A stretch of 64,000 nt of DNA from Yoonia sp. R2331 (lineage in GTDB: Bacteria; Pseudomonadota; Alphaproteobacteria; Rhodobacterales; Rhodobacteraceae): contig NZ_JBGCUN010000001.1 of NCBI RefSeq assembly GCF_041103235.1, forward strand, positions 1,550,001 to 1,614,000, in the 5' to 3' direction. The notes under the pieces are model-generated. The model did no database searches and was not told where the DNA came from. It worked only from the letters and a program-made list of their open reading frames with translations. This document shows positions 32,397-42,304 of this stretch, piece after piece (position 1 is the first letter of the stretch; the number at the start of each line of letters is the position of its first letter). Position numbers and translations under genes: made by a program.

Positions 32397-33110
32397 TTAA
32401 GCGCCGAGCGCGATTTTCTCTGCCGCGACAGCCGGTTCGGGATCGCGCAGCACATAGCCCCGGCCCCAGACCGTTTCGATGGAGTTTTCGCCCCCTGTCG
32501 CCTCGTTCAGCTTCTTGCGGAGCTTGCAGATAAAGACGTCGATGATCTTCAATTCGGGTTCATCCATGCCGCCATAAAGGTGGTTCAAGAACATTTCCTT
32601 GGTCAGCGTCGTGCCTTTGCGCAGGCTCAGCAATTCCAGCATCTGATATTCCTTGCCGGTCAAATGCACGGTCTGACCTTCAACCTCGACAGTCTTAGCA
32701 TCAAGGTTCACCGCCACGGAGCCGGTCTTGATGATGGACTGCGCATGCCCTTTGGACCGGCGGATAATCGCATGAATGCGCGCCACCAGTTCTTCGCGGT
32801 GGAATGGTTTGGTCAGGTAATCGTCGGCCCCGAAACCAAAGCCCTTCAGCTTGCTTTCGGTATCGTCGGCACCAGAGAGAATCAGAATCGGTGTATCAAT
32901 ACGCGCCAGCCGCAATTGTCGCAGCACTTCGTGCCCGGTCATATCGGGCAGATTGATATCCAAAAGGATAAGATCATAGTCATAGAGCTTTGCCAGATCG
33001 ATGCCTTCTTCCCCCAGATCGGTGGAATAGACATTCAGGTTGGCATGGCTCAGCATCAGTTCGATGCTTTTGGAAGTGGTTGGATCGTCTTCGACCAGCA
33101 ATACGCGCAT
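32397..33110 (-). CDS. ctrA: Cell-cycle response regulator CtrA
   Basis: 237 aa OmpR-type regulator. The receiver domain has the acidic pair at 8-9, phosphoacceptor Asp51 ([11 protein letters not shown]) and Lys in LTKPF. The C-terminal winged helix ([45 protein letters not shown]) is the near-invariant CtrA DNA-binding domain. CtrA governs cell division, motility and, in Rhodobacterales, often gene transfer agent and quorum-linked genes. A TTAACCAT site lies about 45 bases upstream, suggesting autoregulation, and sciP precedes it in the same direction. Confidence 0.97.
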   Translation of the reverse strand: MRVLLVEDDPTTSKSIELMLSHANLNVYSTDLGEEGIDLAKLYDYDLILLDINLPDMTGHEVLRQLRLARIDTPILILSGADDTESKLKGFGFGADDYLTKPFHREELVARIHAIIRRSKGHAQSIIKTGSVAVNLDAKTVEVEGQTVHLTGKEYQMLELLSLRKGTTLTKEMFLNHLYGGMDEPELKIIDVFICKLRKKLNEATGGENSIETVWGRGYVLRDPEPAVAAEKIALGA

Positions 33111-33152
33111 TGGCTATCTCCGCATGAAATCGTTAGATCAACCTAGACGCTG

Positions 33153-33161
33153 AATGGTTAA
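33153..33161 (-). promoter_or_regulatory. CtrA-type half-site upstream of ctrA
   Basis: The minus strand reads TTAACCATT, matching the known TTAACCAT half-site of CtrA. It is placed about 45 bases before the ctrA start codon, in the 89-base gap between sciP and ctrA. Confidence 0.6.
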
Positions 33162-33199
33162 TCACCGGTTACCGACACGGAGAATTATGGCGACTCTCC

Positions 33200-33478
33200 C
33201 TAAGGTTGTCTATAGCGTTGTATCGCTGTCGTCTTGAGGGCATCACGCCCGTGGTTGCGCACGGCATTTTCCCACTCGTCGTATTCATCTTCGGACAAGG
33301 CATACATTTCCATCGCGTTCTCACGCGAAATCAGCCCGGACATCACAGCCCTGACCACTGCCTCTTTTCGGGACGCCACCCAGCGACGAGTTTTTGGCGA
33401 CGGCAGGTCGGCCCGCGTCAGAATACTGCCGTCCGGCAATGTAACGGACCGGGGTCCATCGATCTTGCGCAGATACAT
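33200..33478 (-). CDS. sciP: SciP-like CtrA inhibitor (DUF1153)
   Basis: 92 aa. [32 protein letters not shown] and [21 protein letters not shown] form the helix-turn-helix seen in SciP, a small protein that binds CtrA or its promoters and blocks transcription in Caulobacter. Position directly upstream of ctrA supports a CtrA-linked role. AAGG lies about 9 bases before the ATG at 33478. It is divergent from mnmA. Confidence 0.9.
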   Translation of the reverse strand: MYLRKIDGPRSVTLPDGSILTRADLPSPKTRRWVASRKEAVVRAVMSGLISRENAMEMYALSEDEYDEWENAVRNHGRDALKTTAIQRYRQP

Positions 33479-33606
33479 TTTTCGCGCCTTTCTTGCTCAA
33501 TTTCGCCCTACATGACGCAAATCGCTTAATGACTGGTGTAGGCAGCGGGTTGGAAGTATGCCGCATTTTCCTATATTTGCTGCTCAATTCGCTCAAAGGA
33601 CCGCAG

Positions 33607-34746
33607 ATGCCCCTTGATCCTGCCCTGAATTCGCTCGGTTTTGCCAAGCCGCCTGCTGAAACACGAGTGGTCGTTGCCATGTCTGGCGGCGTCGACAGCT
33701 CTGTTGTGGCGGCAATGTTGGCAGAAGAGGGCTATGATGTCGTGGGCGTGACCTTGCAGCTTTATGATCATGGTGCCGCGCTCGCCAAAAAGGGCGCGTG
33801 TTGTGCAGGACGCGATATCCACGATGCGCGCCGCGTGGCCGAAGAAATGGGCTTTCCCCATTACGTTTTGGACTACGAAAACACCTTCCGCGAAGCGGTG
33901 ATCGACGAGTTCGCCGATAGCTATCTGGCCGGGGCGACCCCCGTTCCTTGCATCCGTTGCAATGAGCGTGTGAAGTTCAAGGATTTGTTGGAAACCGCGC
34001 GCGACCTTGATGCCGATTGCATGGCAACCGGTCACTACATTCAACGGATGATGGGTGATGCGGGTGCCGAATTGCATTGTGCCGCGGACCCGACCAAGGA
34101 CCAAAGCTATTTTCTGTTCTCGACCACACAAGAACAATTGGACTACCTGCGCTTCCCGTTGGGGCATCACCCCTCCAAGGATGAAACCCGAGCGCTGGCC
34201 GCGAAATACGGGTTGAGCGTGGCTGACAAGCCCGACAGCCAGGACATCTGTTTTGTCCCCAACGGCAATTATGCCGCCGTGATCGAAAAGCTGCGCCCCG
34301 GTGCCGCCGAACCCGGCGAGATTGTGGATGTCGACGGCAACGTTCTGGGCACACATGACGGAGTAATCCACTACACCATCGGCCAACGGCGCGGCCTTGG
34401 TATCGGGGGGCTGGCGGATCCACTCTATGTGGTCAAGCTCGACGTTGACGCCAAACAGGTCATCGTGGGGCCCAAATCCATGCTCGCGACGCGCCGTGTA
34501 CCTTTGCGGGAAATCAACTGGCTAGGTGACGGCGGATTACTGGAGGGTGGTGAACGACAGATCGCCGTCAAAGTCCGGTCGACCCGTCCACCGACAGACG
34601 CGATTCTGCGCCCGATCTCGGACACGGAGGCCGAGGTTGAACTGCTCGTGGCCGAAGAAGGTGTCAGCCCCGGACAGGCCTGCGTATTCTATGATCCAGA
34701 CAGCAGCCGCGTGCTTGGCGGTGGCTGGATCTGGCGCGGATACTAG
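33607..34746 (+). CDS. mnmA: tRNA 2-thiouridine(34) synthase MnmA
   Basis: 379 aa from the ATG at 33607. The PP-loop [14 protein letters not shown] binds [15 protein letters not shown] holds one catalytic Cys, and [10 protein letters not shown] holds the second, which forms the persulfide. ATGHYIQR and KDQSYFLF are family motifs. The enzyme thiolates U34 of tRNA(Lys), tRNA(Glu) and tRNA(Gln). The following 220 bases to the aldehyde dehydrogenase show no recognisable gene. Confidence 0.96.
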   Translation: MPLDPALNSLGFAKPPAETRVVVAMSGGVDSSVVAAMLAEEGYDVVGVTLQLYDHGAALAKKGACCAGRDIHDARRVAEEMGFPHYVLDYENTFREAVIDEFADSYLAGATPVPCIRCNERVKFKDLLETARDLDADCMATGHYIQRMMGDAGAELHCAADPTKDQSYFLFSTTQEQLDYLRFPLGHHPSKDETRALAAKYGLSVADKPDSQDICFVPNGNYAAVIEKLRPGAAEPGEIVDVDGNVLGTHDGVIHYTIGQRRGLGIGGLADPLYVVKLDVDAKQVIVGPKSMLATRRVPLREINWLGDGGLLEGGERQIAVKVRSTRPPTDAILRPISDTEAEVELLVAEEGVSPGQACVFYDPDSSRVLGGGWIWRGY

Positions 34747-34966
34747 GGCGGCGCCGTCCAAACGGGCGGTGTGTCGAAGCAATCCTTCCAGACCACATTT
34801 GCTATCACAGGATGGTCATGTGTCATCTACGCGTTGGGGATACCCCTGCCGTCTGCCTTATCCAAACCGACGCCCAGACGTCGCTTGAAGAAGATTGATG
34901 CCGCTCTGAGACAGGCGTTCCACGGACAGCGCGGTAAGCAGGTTCATCACATTGCCGGAGCGTTCC

Positions 34967-36412
34967 ATGAAAGACTATTGGCAGAATTATATCGACGGCG
35001 CTTGGGTCGATGGCGGCGCGGGCCAGATTGATGTGATGGATCCCGGCACCGGCCAAAAGCTGACCAGCCACGCCTTGGCTGATGCCGCTGACGTGGACCG
35101 CGCAGTGATGGCTGCGCGGCGGGTACATTTGACTGGTGCCTTGTCAAACCTGCGTCCCGTCGTGCGTGGCCGGATGGTACAAGCGATGGGTCGCTATTTG
35201 CTCGAACACATAGAAGAGATCGCGCCGGTCCTGACCCACGAGCAAGGCAAACCCTTGTGGGAATCGCGGATCGAGGTCGAAGGCGCCGCCCGTTATTTCG
35301 AATACTACGGCAATCAAGCCGAAACCGTCGAAGGCCGCTCAATCCCATTGGGGTCGGGCTAATTCGACTTTACCACGCACGAACCATACGGCGTCTCAGC
35401 CCAGATCATCCCGTGGAACTATCCGCTGGAAATGACGGCGCGGTCCCTGTCCGCAGCCCTTGCCACCGGCAATACAGTCGTAATCAAAACGCCAGAGATG
35501 ACGCCACTGACCAACGCCTGGTTCGCGCATGCCGCCGAGGCCGTGGGTCTGCCGCACGGTGCAGTGAACATTCTGTGTGGCTTGGGGCATGAGGCGGGAG
35601 CAGCGCTGTCCGCCCATCGTCATGTCAACCAGATCGTCTTTACCGGGTCGGTTCAAACCGGCATCGCGATTGCAACTGCCGCCGCCGCCAATGTGGTGCC
35701 CTGTGTGCTGGAGTTGGGCGGCAAATCGGCCGCTATCGTACATGATGACGCCGATCTCGACGCTTTTGAAAATGACGTGCGCTGGGGCATCTTCTTTAAC
35801 GCAGGCCAGGTCTGTTCCGCGATGAGCCGCGTGATCGTGCACAAAAGCCGTAAGGACGAGTTGATCGAACGGGTCGCAGGTGTTGCCAAGTCGCTTTCTG
35901 TAGGACCGGGGATCGACCGGCCGACATTTGGGGCCAACATGGGCGCGATGGTATCCGAAGGCCAACGCGACCGCGCCGCTGGCATGATCAGCGACGCAGA
36001 GGCAGCAGGCGTCCGCGTGGTGACCGGCGGGCGCAAGATGAACATCCCCGGTGCCTTCCTTGAACCGACCATTCTGGCCGATGTGTCCCCAGATATGACG
36101 ATCGCCAACGAAGAGGTCTTTGGCCCGGTCCTGTCGGTACTATCTTTTGACGGGGATGAAGAGGCGATCGACATTGCCAATGGCACCCCCTACGGCCTTG
36201 TCGGCGGGGTCTTCACCCGCGATATCGACCGCGCCACGCGCGCCGCCCGCGACATCCGCGCCGGTCAGGTCTTTGTTAACGAATGGTATGCAGGCGGGGT
36301 CGAAACTCCCTTTGGCGGATACGGCAAGTCGGGCTATGGCCGCGAAAAGGGCCGCGAAGCACTGTGGAATTATGTGCAAACGAAGAACGTCGCGATCAAG
36401 CTAAAGGGATAA
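34967..36412 (+). pseudogene. Aldehyde dehydrogenase interrupted by one in-frame stop
   Basis: The frame from ATG 34967 (GGAG upstream) encodes a full-length NAD-dependent aldehyde dehydrogenase of about 481 codons, broken only by TAA at 35360-35362. Before the stop: MKDYWQNYIDGAWVDGG through RSIPLGSG. After it, in the same frame: FDFTTHEPYGVSAQIIPWNYPLEM, ELGGKSA with the general-base Glu, and NAGQVCSAMSRV with the catalytic Cys. In homologues an aromatic residue is usual at the stop position, so TAC or TAT to TAA is the simplest explanation. No frameshift or other damage is seen, so it is a very young pseudogene, a sequencing error, or a readthrough case. An internal start at 35432 would lack the N-terminal cofactor region. 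Confidence 0.85.
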
Positions 36413-36435
36413 ATGACAGATTTACGATTCCGGGC

Positions 36436-36466
36436 ACTGCCAGACCTCTCCCAGGAGGGCAGTTTT
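36436..36466 (+). terminator. Nested hairpin after the aldehyde dehydrogenase
   Basis: ACTGC and GCAGT enclose an inner CCTC/GAGG stem, followed directly by TTTT. It lies 24 bases after the stop at 36412 and is a plausible but modest terminator. The rest of the 268-base gap to 36680 holds no recognisable gene, and I found no SAM-II riboswitch signature despite metA downstream. Confidence 0.45.
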
Positions 36467-36680
36467 GCACCCTTTAAAGCAATCCGACGTCAAATTGGTG
36501 GGGATGCCGCGCGTTGCGGGACCGTTGCGGATGTCTTTCAGGTCGGTCACTGCCCGGTCTTGGCCTGATGTTGTTCTAGCCTCCCAAGCACCCCCCAACC
36601 TCGCCACCAAAGCCACAGAAACCGTGCAAAAGTAGCGGTACCTCTGGACCTTGCACAAGCGGGCCATTACCCAAGCGTTC

Positions 36681-37544
36681 ATGATCTATTTGTCCGCATC
36701 TGATTGGCGCAACGCCCCGCAAAAACGCGTGCTCTTGTTCGCGATGTCGGGCTTGGGCAAGACCTATCTGTCCAAAATGCTGCGCGACACCGGCGACTGG
36801 TTCCACTACTCCATCGATTACCGCATCGGTACGCGCTACATGGGCGAAAAGATCGCGGACAACGCCAAGCGCGAAGCGATGAAAGTGCCGTTCCTGCGCG
36901 ATCTTCTGCAGTCCAACAGCATCTATATCGGATCGAACATCTCTTTCGACGATCTCAAACCGATGTCGTCCTATCTGGGCAAGCCCGGCGATCCGGCCAA
37001 GGGCGGCCTGCCGTGGGAAGAATATACCCGCCGTCAGGATCAGTTTCAGGCGGCAGAGGTCGCAGCACTCCATGACACCGGTTATTTCATCGACCGGGCC
37101 GTGGACCTTTACCATTATCCGCACTTCGTTTGCGACACCGGCGGGTCGATCTGCGAATGGGTCGATGTGAACAATCCGAATGACCCGATCATGACGGATC
37201 TGGCCTCCAAGACGCTGATGGTTTGGATCAAAGGCACTGACGCTCACACCGCAGAGCTTATCCGCCGGTTTGATCGTGAACCCAAGCCGATGTCTTATGA
37301 CCCCGCCTTTTTGCTCGCGACTTGGCAGGCCTATCTGGTCGAATTTGGCACAGCGCCGGATCAGGTAGATCCCGATGATTTCATTCGCTGGGCCTTTGCC
37401 AAGGCGCTGGCCCATCGCCAGCCACGTTATCAGGCGATGGCGGACAAATGGGGCCTGACCGTCCCGCAGGCCGCCGTGGAAGGCGTCAAAGATACGGAGG
37501 GCTTTGTCAGCATGATCGCTGACGCCCTTGAGATGCGCGGCTAA
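36681..37544 (+). CDS. P-loop ATPase of unknown role
   Basis: 287 aa from ATG 36681. RVLLFAMSGLGKTYLSKML is a Walker A motif (AxxxxGKT). The rest (HYSIDYRIGTRYMG, FVCDTGGSICEWVD, LMVWIKGTDAHTAELIRRFD) resembles a conserved but uncharacterised group of alphaproteobacterial nucleotide-binding proteins, perhaps kinase-like. It lies 36 bases upstream of metA in the same direction, suggesting co-transcription but not a shared pathway with certainty. Confidence 0.75.
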   Translation: MIYLSASDWRNAPQKRVLLFAMSGLGKTYLSKMLRDTGDWFHYSIDYRIGTRYMGEKIADNAKREAMKVPFLRDLLQSNSIYIGSNISFDDLKPMSSYLGKPGDPAKGGLPWEEYTRRQDQFQAAEVAALHDTGYFIDRAVDLYHYPHFVCDTGGSICEWVDVNNPNDPIMTDLASKTLMVWIKGTDAHTAELIRRFDREPKPMSYDPAFLLATWQAYLVEFGTAPDQVDPDDFIRWAFAKALAHRQPRYQAMADKWGLTVPQAAVEGVKDTEGFVSMIADALEMRG

Positions 37545-37580
37545 CCCGCCTATCTCTGCTCTCTTATCAGGAAAAATCCG

Positions 37581-38495
37581 ATGCCGATCAAACTGCCCGC
37601 CGCCCTGCCCGCCTATGACGTTTTGAACCGCGAAGGCGTGATGGTGCTGGACGAAGACACCGCAGGCCGTCAGGACATCCGCCCACTGCGGATCGCCCTG
37701 CTGAACCTGATGCCCAAGAAAATTCAGACCGAGAACCAGTTTGCGCGTCTAATCGGGGCCACACCTTTGCAGATCGAGCTGTCGCTGATCCGCATGTCCG
37801 AACATCAGACCAAGAACACCGCTGCCGAACATATGGCCGAATTCTATCGCCCGTTTCAGGACGTGCGCGGCGAAAAATTTGACGGGCTGATCATTACGGG
37901 CGCGCCCATCGAACACTTGCCATTTGAAGAGGTCAGCTATTGGGACGAGCTGCGCGAGGTCTTTGACTGGACCCAGACCAACGTGCATTCCACCTTTGGC
38001 GTTTGCTGGGGCGGCATGGCGATGATCAACCATTTCCACGGCGTGCAAAAGCACCTGCTGGATCAAAAGCTGTTCGGCTGTTTTCGTCACAGCAATCAGG
38101 CCCCCGCCTCACCTTATTTGCGCGGGTTTTCGGATGACTGCGTGATCCCGGTCAGCCGCTGGACGGAAATGCGGCAAGGGGAAATCGACGGTGCGGGCCT
38201 GCAAACGCTGATCACCTCAGCCGACGCTGGCCCTTGTCTGGTCGAGGATCCAAAGCATCGTGCGCTCTATATTTTCAATCATTTTGAATATGATAGCGAA
38301 ACTTTGAAACAAGAATACGATCGTGACGTGTCTAATGGGACGCCGATCAATGTGCCGATGAACTACTACCCTGACGATGATCCCGCTCGGGACCCTCAAA
38401 ACAGATGGAGAAGTCACGCGCACCTCTTGTACGGCAACTGGATCAACGAGATATATCAGACGACACATTATGAGTTGGACAAAATTGGCACGTAA
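37581..38495 (+). CDS. metA: Homoserine O-acyltransferase MetA, predicted acetyl-CoA type
   Basis: 304 aa. The catalytic Cys142 (FGVCWGGMA) and the His/Glu pair in IFNHFEYD match the MetA family, which activates homoserine for methionine synthesis. Residue 111 is Glu (ITGAPIEHL). In characterised enzymes Glu at this site goes with acetyl-CoA and Gly with succinyl-CoA, so this is predicted to be an O-acetyltransferase (MetAA) despite the usual succinyltransferase label. AGGAAAAATCCG precedes the start. The 3' end overlaps the next gene by 26 bases. Confidence 0.92.
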   Translation: MPIKLPAALPAYDVLNREGVMVLDEDTAGRQDIRPLRIALLNLMPKKIQTENQFARLIGATPLQIELSLIRMSEHQTKNTAAEHMAEFYRPFQDVRGEKFDGLIITGAPIEHLPFEEVSYWDELREVFDWTQTNVHSTFGVCWGGMAMINHFHGVQKHLLDQKLFGCFRHSNQAPASPYLRGFSDDCVIPVSRWTEMRQGEIDGAGLQTLITSADAGPCLVEDPKHRALYIFNHFEYDSETLKQEYDRDVSNGTPINVPMNYYPDDDPARDPQNRWRSHAHLLYGNWINEIYQTTHYELDKIGT

Positions 38496-39477
38496 AGCAC
38501 TGACCATCACCGCCCTGATTGCGGGGGTCGGCGCTGTGGCGACAGAGATCGCCTCTTCCCGGCAATCGGCGGCGGCAGAGGCGGCCTATCCCCCCATTGG
38601 TCAATTTGTCGATGTGACCGGTGGCCGGGTCCACTATGTGCAAGAGGGGTCTGGTCCACATGTGATCCTGCTTCATGGTGCAGGTGGCAACTTGCGAGAG
38701 TTCACTTTTGACCTCATGGACCGCTTGTCCGACCGTTACACGGTCACCGCGTTCGACAGGCCCGGTCTTGGTTATACCGACCGGGTGCCTGGGGTCGACA
38801 CGGGCGCCTTTGCCACCGAAGGCGACCCGCCTTTGGCCCAAGCGGCCATGTTGCGCGAGGCCGCCGCACAGATCGGGATCGAGGATCCGGTGGTTGTTGG
38901 CCATTCCTTTGGCGGGATCGTGGCAATAGCCTGGGCCCTGCAGGGACTTGATACGCAATCGTCACAAGATGCCGCTGCCATTGTCTCTCTCGCCGGGGTG
39001 GCAATGCCATGGCCCGGCGATCTGGGCTGGTACTATGTCTACAACGGCTCTGCACTTGGCGGCGCGGTATTGGTGCCGCTTCTGTCCGCCTTTGTCCCGC
39101 AGGACCGTGTTGACAGCGCCATTGTTGAAACCTTTGCGCCGCAACAGCCACCTGCCGGCTATGCCGAATACATCGGCGCACCGCTGACGATCCGCGCAGA
39201 CAGCTTCCGCGCCAATGTCCGGCAAGTAAACACGCTGCGCCCCCATGTGGTTGAAATGGCAAAACGTTACCCCGACCTAACCCTGCCCATTGAAATCCTG
39301 CACGGCAGCGCTGACACAACCGTACCGCCGCATGTCCACAGCAAGGAAATCATCAAGATTGTGCCTTCTGCCAACTTGACCATGCTGGACGGTATCGGCC
39401 ACATGCCTCACCAAAATGACCCAGAGGCCGCAGTTGCCGCAATTGATCGTGCCGCGGTGCGCGCCGGATTGCGCTAA
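38470..39477 (+). CDS. Alpha/beta hydrolase with N-terminal membrane or signal segment
   Basis: 335 aa from ATG 38470, inside the end of metA. A hydrophobic stretch ([19 protein letters not shown]) suggests export or membrane anchoring. The hydrolase fold follows: [10 protein letters not shown], the nucleophile elbow VGHSFGGIV, a C-terminal Asp in [10 protein letters not shown] and His in GIGHMPHQ. Substrate unknown. The 26-base overlap with metA is larger than usual; no good internal alternative start is evident because the conserved fold begins soon after. Confidence 0.83.
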   Translation: MSWTKLARKALTITALIAGVGAVATEIASSRQSAAAEAAYPPIGQFVDVTGGRVHYVQEGSGPHVILLHGAGGNLREFTFDLMDRLSDRYTVTAFDRPGLGYTDRVPGVDTGAFATEGDPPLAQAAMLREAAAQIGIEDPVVVGHSFGGIVAIAWALQGLDTQSSQDAAAIVSLAGVAMPWPGDLGWYYVYNGSALGGAVLVPLLSAFVPQDRVDSAIVETFAPQQPPAGYAEYIGAPLTIRADSFRANVRQVNTLRPHVVEMAKRYPDLTLPIEILHGSADTTVPPHVHSKEIIKIVPSANLTMLDGIGHMPHQNDPEAAVAAIDRAAVRAGLR

Positions 39478-39522
39478 GCCGCTTGCGTCCCCATAATCAT
39501 ATATGAGGACAAGGACATACCC

Positions 39523-40392
39523 ATGACGAAACCGTTTGACGGTGGCATCAGCCGCTATTTTAACGACGATGCACCCGACGACGTGCGCGACGCGATCCAG
39601 AGCGCCCAAAAGGGCCGTATTTTGGACCCCGATTTTCCCTATGAAAAACGCTGGAAACGGGACGACTATGAAGCGGCGCTGGCCGCACTTCAGATCGAAC
39701 TGGTCAAACTGCAAGCCGCAGCGCAAGAAGACGGGCAACGCATTGTCGTGGTCTTTGAAGGTCGCGACGCAGCAGGCAAAGGCGGGACGATCAAACGGTT
39801 TCGCGAACACCTGAACCCACGTCAGGCCCGCGTTGTGGCCTTGTCTAAACCCACCGAGGATGAAAGCACCCAGTGGTATTTCCAACGCTATATCAAGCAC
39901 ATGCCTGCCGCCGGCGAGATCGTGTTCTTTGACCGTTCTTGGTACAATCGTGGCGTTGTTGAACATATCTTTGGCTTTTGTACCCCTGCACAGCGCGCCG
40001 CATGGTTTGACCAAGTCGCGGATTTTGAGAAATTGCTTGTCGACGAAGGCATCAAGCTTTTTAAGGTCTGGCTGAACGTTGGCCGAGCAACCCAGCTAAA
40101 ACGCTTTCTGGACCGCGAAGATGACCCTCTCAAGCAGTGGAAACTCAGCTGGATTGATGTTGAGGGATTGGCGAAATGGGATGCCTATTCCGACGCCATC
40201 GCAGAAACGCTGACCCGCACGAACACAGATCACGCCCCGTGGCTGGTGGTGCGGTCAGACGACAAACGCCGTGCGCGCGTGAATACGATCCGTGCAGTGC
40301 TGACCCAATTGGACTATGCCCGCAAACACGACGACGCCATTGGCAATGTTGACGGCCAAATCGCCGGGGGCATCGACATCTGGAATGTCTAA
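39523..40392 (+). CDS. ppk2: Polyphosphate kinase 2
   Basis: 289 aa. Walker [16 protein letters not shown], a lid module and [14 protein letters not shown] (Walker B) define the single-domain PPK2 family, which transfers phosphate between polyphosphate and nucleotides. [15 protein letters not shown] and [13 protein letters not shown] are also family-typical. Preference for GDP or ADP cannot be assigned. Its stop overlaps the TetR gene start by eight bases. Confidence 0.94.
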   Translation: MTKPFDGGISRYFNDDAPDDVRDAIQSAQKGRILDPDFPYEKRWKRDDYEAALAALQIELVKLQAAAQEDGQRIVVVFEGRDAAGKGGTIKRFREHLNPRQARVVALSKPTEDESTQWYFQRYIKHMPAAGEIVFFDRSWYNRGVVEHIFGFCTPAQRAAWFDQVADFEKLLVDEGIKLFKVWLNVGRATQLKRFLDREDDPLKQWKLSWIDVEGLAKWDAYSDAIAETLTRTNTDHAPWLVVRSDDKRRARVNTIRAVLTQLDYARKHDDAIGNVDGQIAGGIDIWNV

Positions 40393-41002
40393 GCGCGGGT
40401 ATCATCATGGCAACCTGCGGCAAGCGTTGGTCGATGGCTGTCTGAAACTGATCGAGGTCAAGGGCCCCACCGGATTCACCCTGTCCGAAGCCGCCCGCGA
40501 GGCGGGCGTGACCCCCGCCGCCGTCTACCGCCACTTTGAGGGTCGCGAGGACCTGATCGCCGAGGCCGCCTTGCAAGGCTATGGAATCTTTGGTGAATTG
40601 ATGGAGTTTGCCTATGACAAAGGCCAACCCTCGGCCCTGTCAGCCTTTGAATCCACCGGCCGCGCCTATCTGGCGTTTGCCCGCAAGTATCCCGGCCACT
40701 ACGTCGCGATGTTTGAAAGCGGCATCTCGATCAATCACAATTCGGCCCTTAATGCCGCCGCCACCAAGGCGTTGGGTGTTTTGGAAAAAGCTGCGGTCGA
40801 ATTGTCCCAGCACATCCCAGCCGAAAAACGACCGCCGCCTGCGATGTTTTCGGCCCATATCTGGGCGCTTAGCCATGGGGTGGTTGAACTTTTTGCCCGT
40901 GGCAGCCCCGGCACCAAAAGCCCCTACCCGCCCGAAGACTTGCTTGAATCCGGTATCGGTGTTTATTTGCGCGGATTGGGGCTGATTGCCCCTGACGACT
41001 GA
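40385..41002 (+). CDS. TetR/AcrR-family regulator
   Basis: 205 aa from ATG 40385. The N-terminal helix-turn-helix [33 protein letters not shown] is typical, and a C-terminal WHG-type domain ([23 protein letters not shown]) follows. Overlap with ppk2 and an 18-base gap to the lipid A deacylase suggest a three-gene transcript. The ligand and target are unknown. Confidence 0.9.
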   Translation: MSKRGYHHGNLRQALVDGCLKLIEVKGPTGFTLSEAAREAGVTPAAVYRHFEGREDLIAEAALQGYGIFGELMEFAYDKGQPSALSAFESTGRAYLAFARKYPGHYVAMFESGISINHNSALNAAATKALGVLEKAAVELSQHIPAEKRPPPAMFSAHIWALSHGVVELFARGSPGTKSPYPPEDLLESGIGVYLRGLGLIAPDD

Positions 41003-41020
41003 CAGGCAAAGGGCAGCGCG

Positions 41021-41536
41021 ATGGACGGGACACTTGCCGCGATATTCTTTATCGCGGGCCTAACAGATATGGCCCTGAACGATTGTCCAACCGGTTGTTT
41101 GCAGCTTGAAAGCAATGACGCACGGCTTTTTCTGCAAGCCAGCGGTGTCGAATTTGACCGTGAAATCATCGGTGAAGAATTGGGTATCGGCTATGCCTTT
41201 GCGCGCAGCTATGGGCCGTTTCAGCCAATCGTGATGGCGACGATGACCGACCAGGAAAGGTTTTGGGTCGGCGCTGGTGCTCTTTGGACCAAACCAATCG
41301 TCGCCAATAGCCCAATTTTTGTCGAAGCGTCGTTCATGCCTGGCTACGACAGTGGCGGCGCGGGCCCCGATATTGGCGGAAACCTGCAATTTCGGTCCTC
41401 GCTGGGACTTGGCTACACCTTTGATGGCGGGGCGACGCTGGCGCTTGCCTATGACCACCGGTCGAACGCAGATCGTCTGGCGCTGAACCCGGGGCTAGAG
41501 ACGATCTCGCTGAAGCTAAGTATTCTGCTGGACTAA
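41021..41536 (+). CDS. PagL-like lipid A 3-O-deacylase
   Basis: 171 aa beta-barrel-like protein. His146 and Ser148 (YDHRSNA) with Glu160 (PGLE) have the same spacing as the catalytic H-x-S...E triad of Pseudomonas PagL. The C-terminal strands (GLGYTFDGGATLALAYDHRSN, TISLKLSILL) fit an outer-membrane barrel. The N-terminal AAIFFIAGLTDMAL may be a signal peptide. It would remove the 3-linked acyl chain of lipid A at the outer membrane. Confidence 0.75.
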   Translation: MDGTLAAIFFIAGLTDMALNDCPTGCLQLESNDARLFLQASGVEFDREIIGEELGIGYAFARSYGPFQPIVMATMTDQERFWVGAGALWTKPIVANSPIFVEASFMPGYDSGGAGPDIGGNLQFRSSLGLGYTFDGGATLALAYDHRSNADRLALNPGLETISLKLSILLD

Positions 41537-41548
41537 TTCGAAGCGGCC

Positions 41549-42304
41549 CTAGGCGTCTGGCGGATGCGTGTTGATCCAGTCATTGCACATCGCATAGAAC
41601 GCAACATCTCGGGCATACCAGTGTTCCAGATTGGCCACCGCTTTGTCTGACAACTCAGGGATATCCCCATAATCAGTCACTCGCGCAGCCGTATCGTCAC
41701 CGGCATTCAATGTATCTGCTGGTAGATCAACTTTGCGCGCAAAGTCGCTGAAGTCTTGAGAAAAATACTCGGCCCGAAGAATATGAACCGGGGGGCATAG
41801 ATCCAGAAACGCACCGCGTTGCAAGAACCAGTCCGCCTGATGTTGGCCCGCATGTCGCAGGCTGGCCATGGCAGACCAGGCGTCACGGCCTTGCGCGCTG
41901 TCTTCGAATAAAGCCTCTGCCAGATCACTGGCATGATCAAACGCCGCAAATGCTCGTGCTTCGTGTGACGACCATTCGACCAACCGCACCGGAAGCCCCT
42001 TGGACTTGCGATTGTAAAACCCCGACTTGAACCGAGTCACCGGGTTGCGCACGGAAAAGAAATAATCCACGCCCTCTGGCAGGTGTCGCAACTGCACATC
42101 ATGCCCATGTTTGACGATGCGCACCTTGGGATGGTTAGGCCCCAGCGCAGTCGCCGTCAGCCCAACCTGAGACCCTGCATTCTTGCCAATATGCAGAAAA
42201 TGCACCACCTTTTGTCCCGCCTTCGGGCGTGGATGGCGGACGCGCAGCGGCAGATAGCCCAGCCTTTGGCCCAGCGACAGAAACTGGCCACGCCACACGG
42301 TCAT
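41549..42304 (-). CDS. Sulfotransferase-like protein
   Basis: 251 aa from ATG 42304. VVHFLHIGKNAGSQVG resembles the 5'-phosphosulfate (PAPS) loop of sulfotransferases, and VDYFFSVRNPVTRFKSGFYNRKS matches the 3'-phosphate-binding SxR(N/D)P...S block. The acceptor is unknown but is probably a cell-surface glycan. It overlaps the FkbM methyltransferase gene by four bases, so the pair is likely co-translated and acts on the same polymer. Confidence 0.8.
   Translation of the reverse strand: MTVWRGQFLSLGQRLGYLPLRVRHPRPKAGQKVVHFLHIGKNAGSQVGLTATALGPNHPKVRIVKHGHDVQLRHLPEGVDYFFSVRNPVTRFKSGFYNRKSKGLPVRLVEWSSHEARAFAAFDHASDLAEALFEDSAQGRDAWSAMASLRHAGQHQADWFLQRGAFLDLCPPVHILRAEYFSQDFSDFARKVDLPADTLNAGDDTAARVTDYGDIPELSDKAVANLEHWYARDVAFYAMCNDWINTHPPDA

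Noticed and set aside
34747-34966. Small frames in the gap after mnmA, including a 29-codon minus-strand frame starting at 34947
   Set aside because: No ribosome-binding site and no known similarity; I treat the gap as non-coding.
36413-36680. Possible SAM-II riboswitch upstream of the ATPase-metA pair
   Set aside because: I looked for the UGAUUU and GCUAAA pseudoknot signatures in this gap and did not find them. Only a modest terminator-like hairpin is present.
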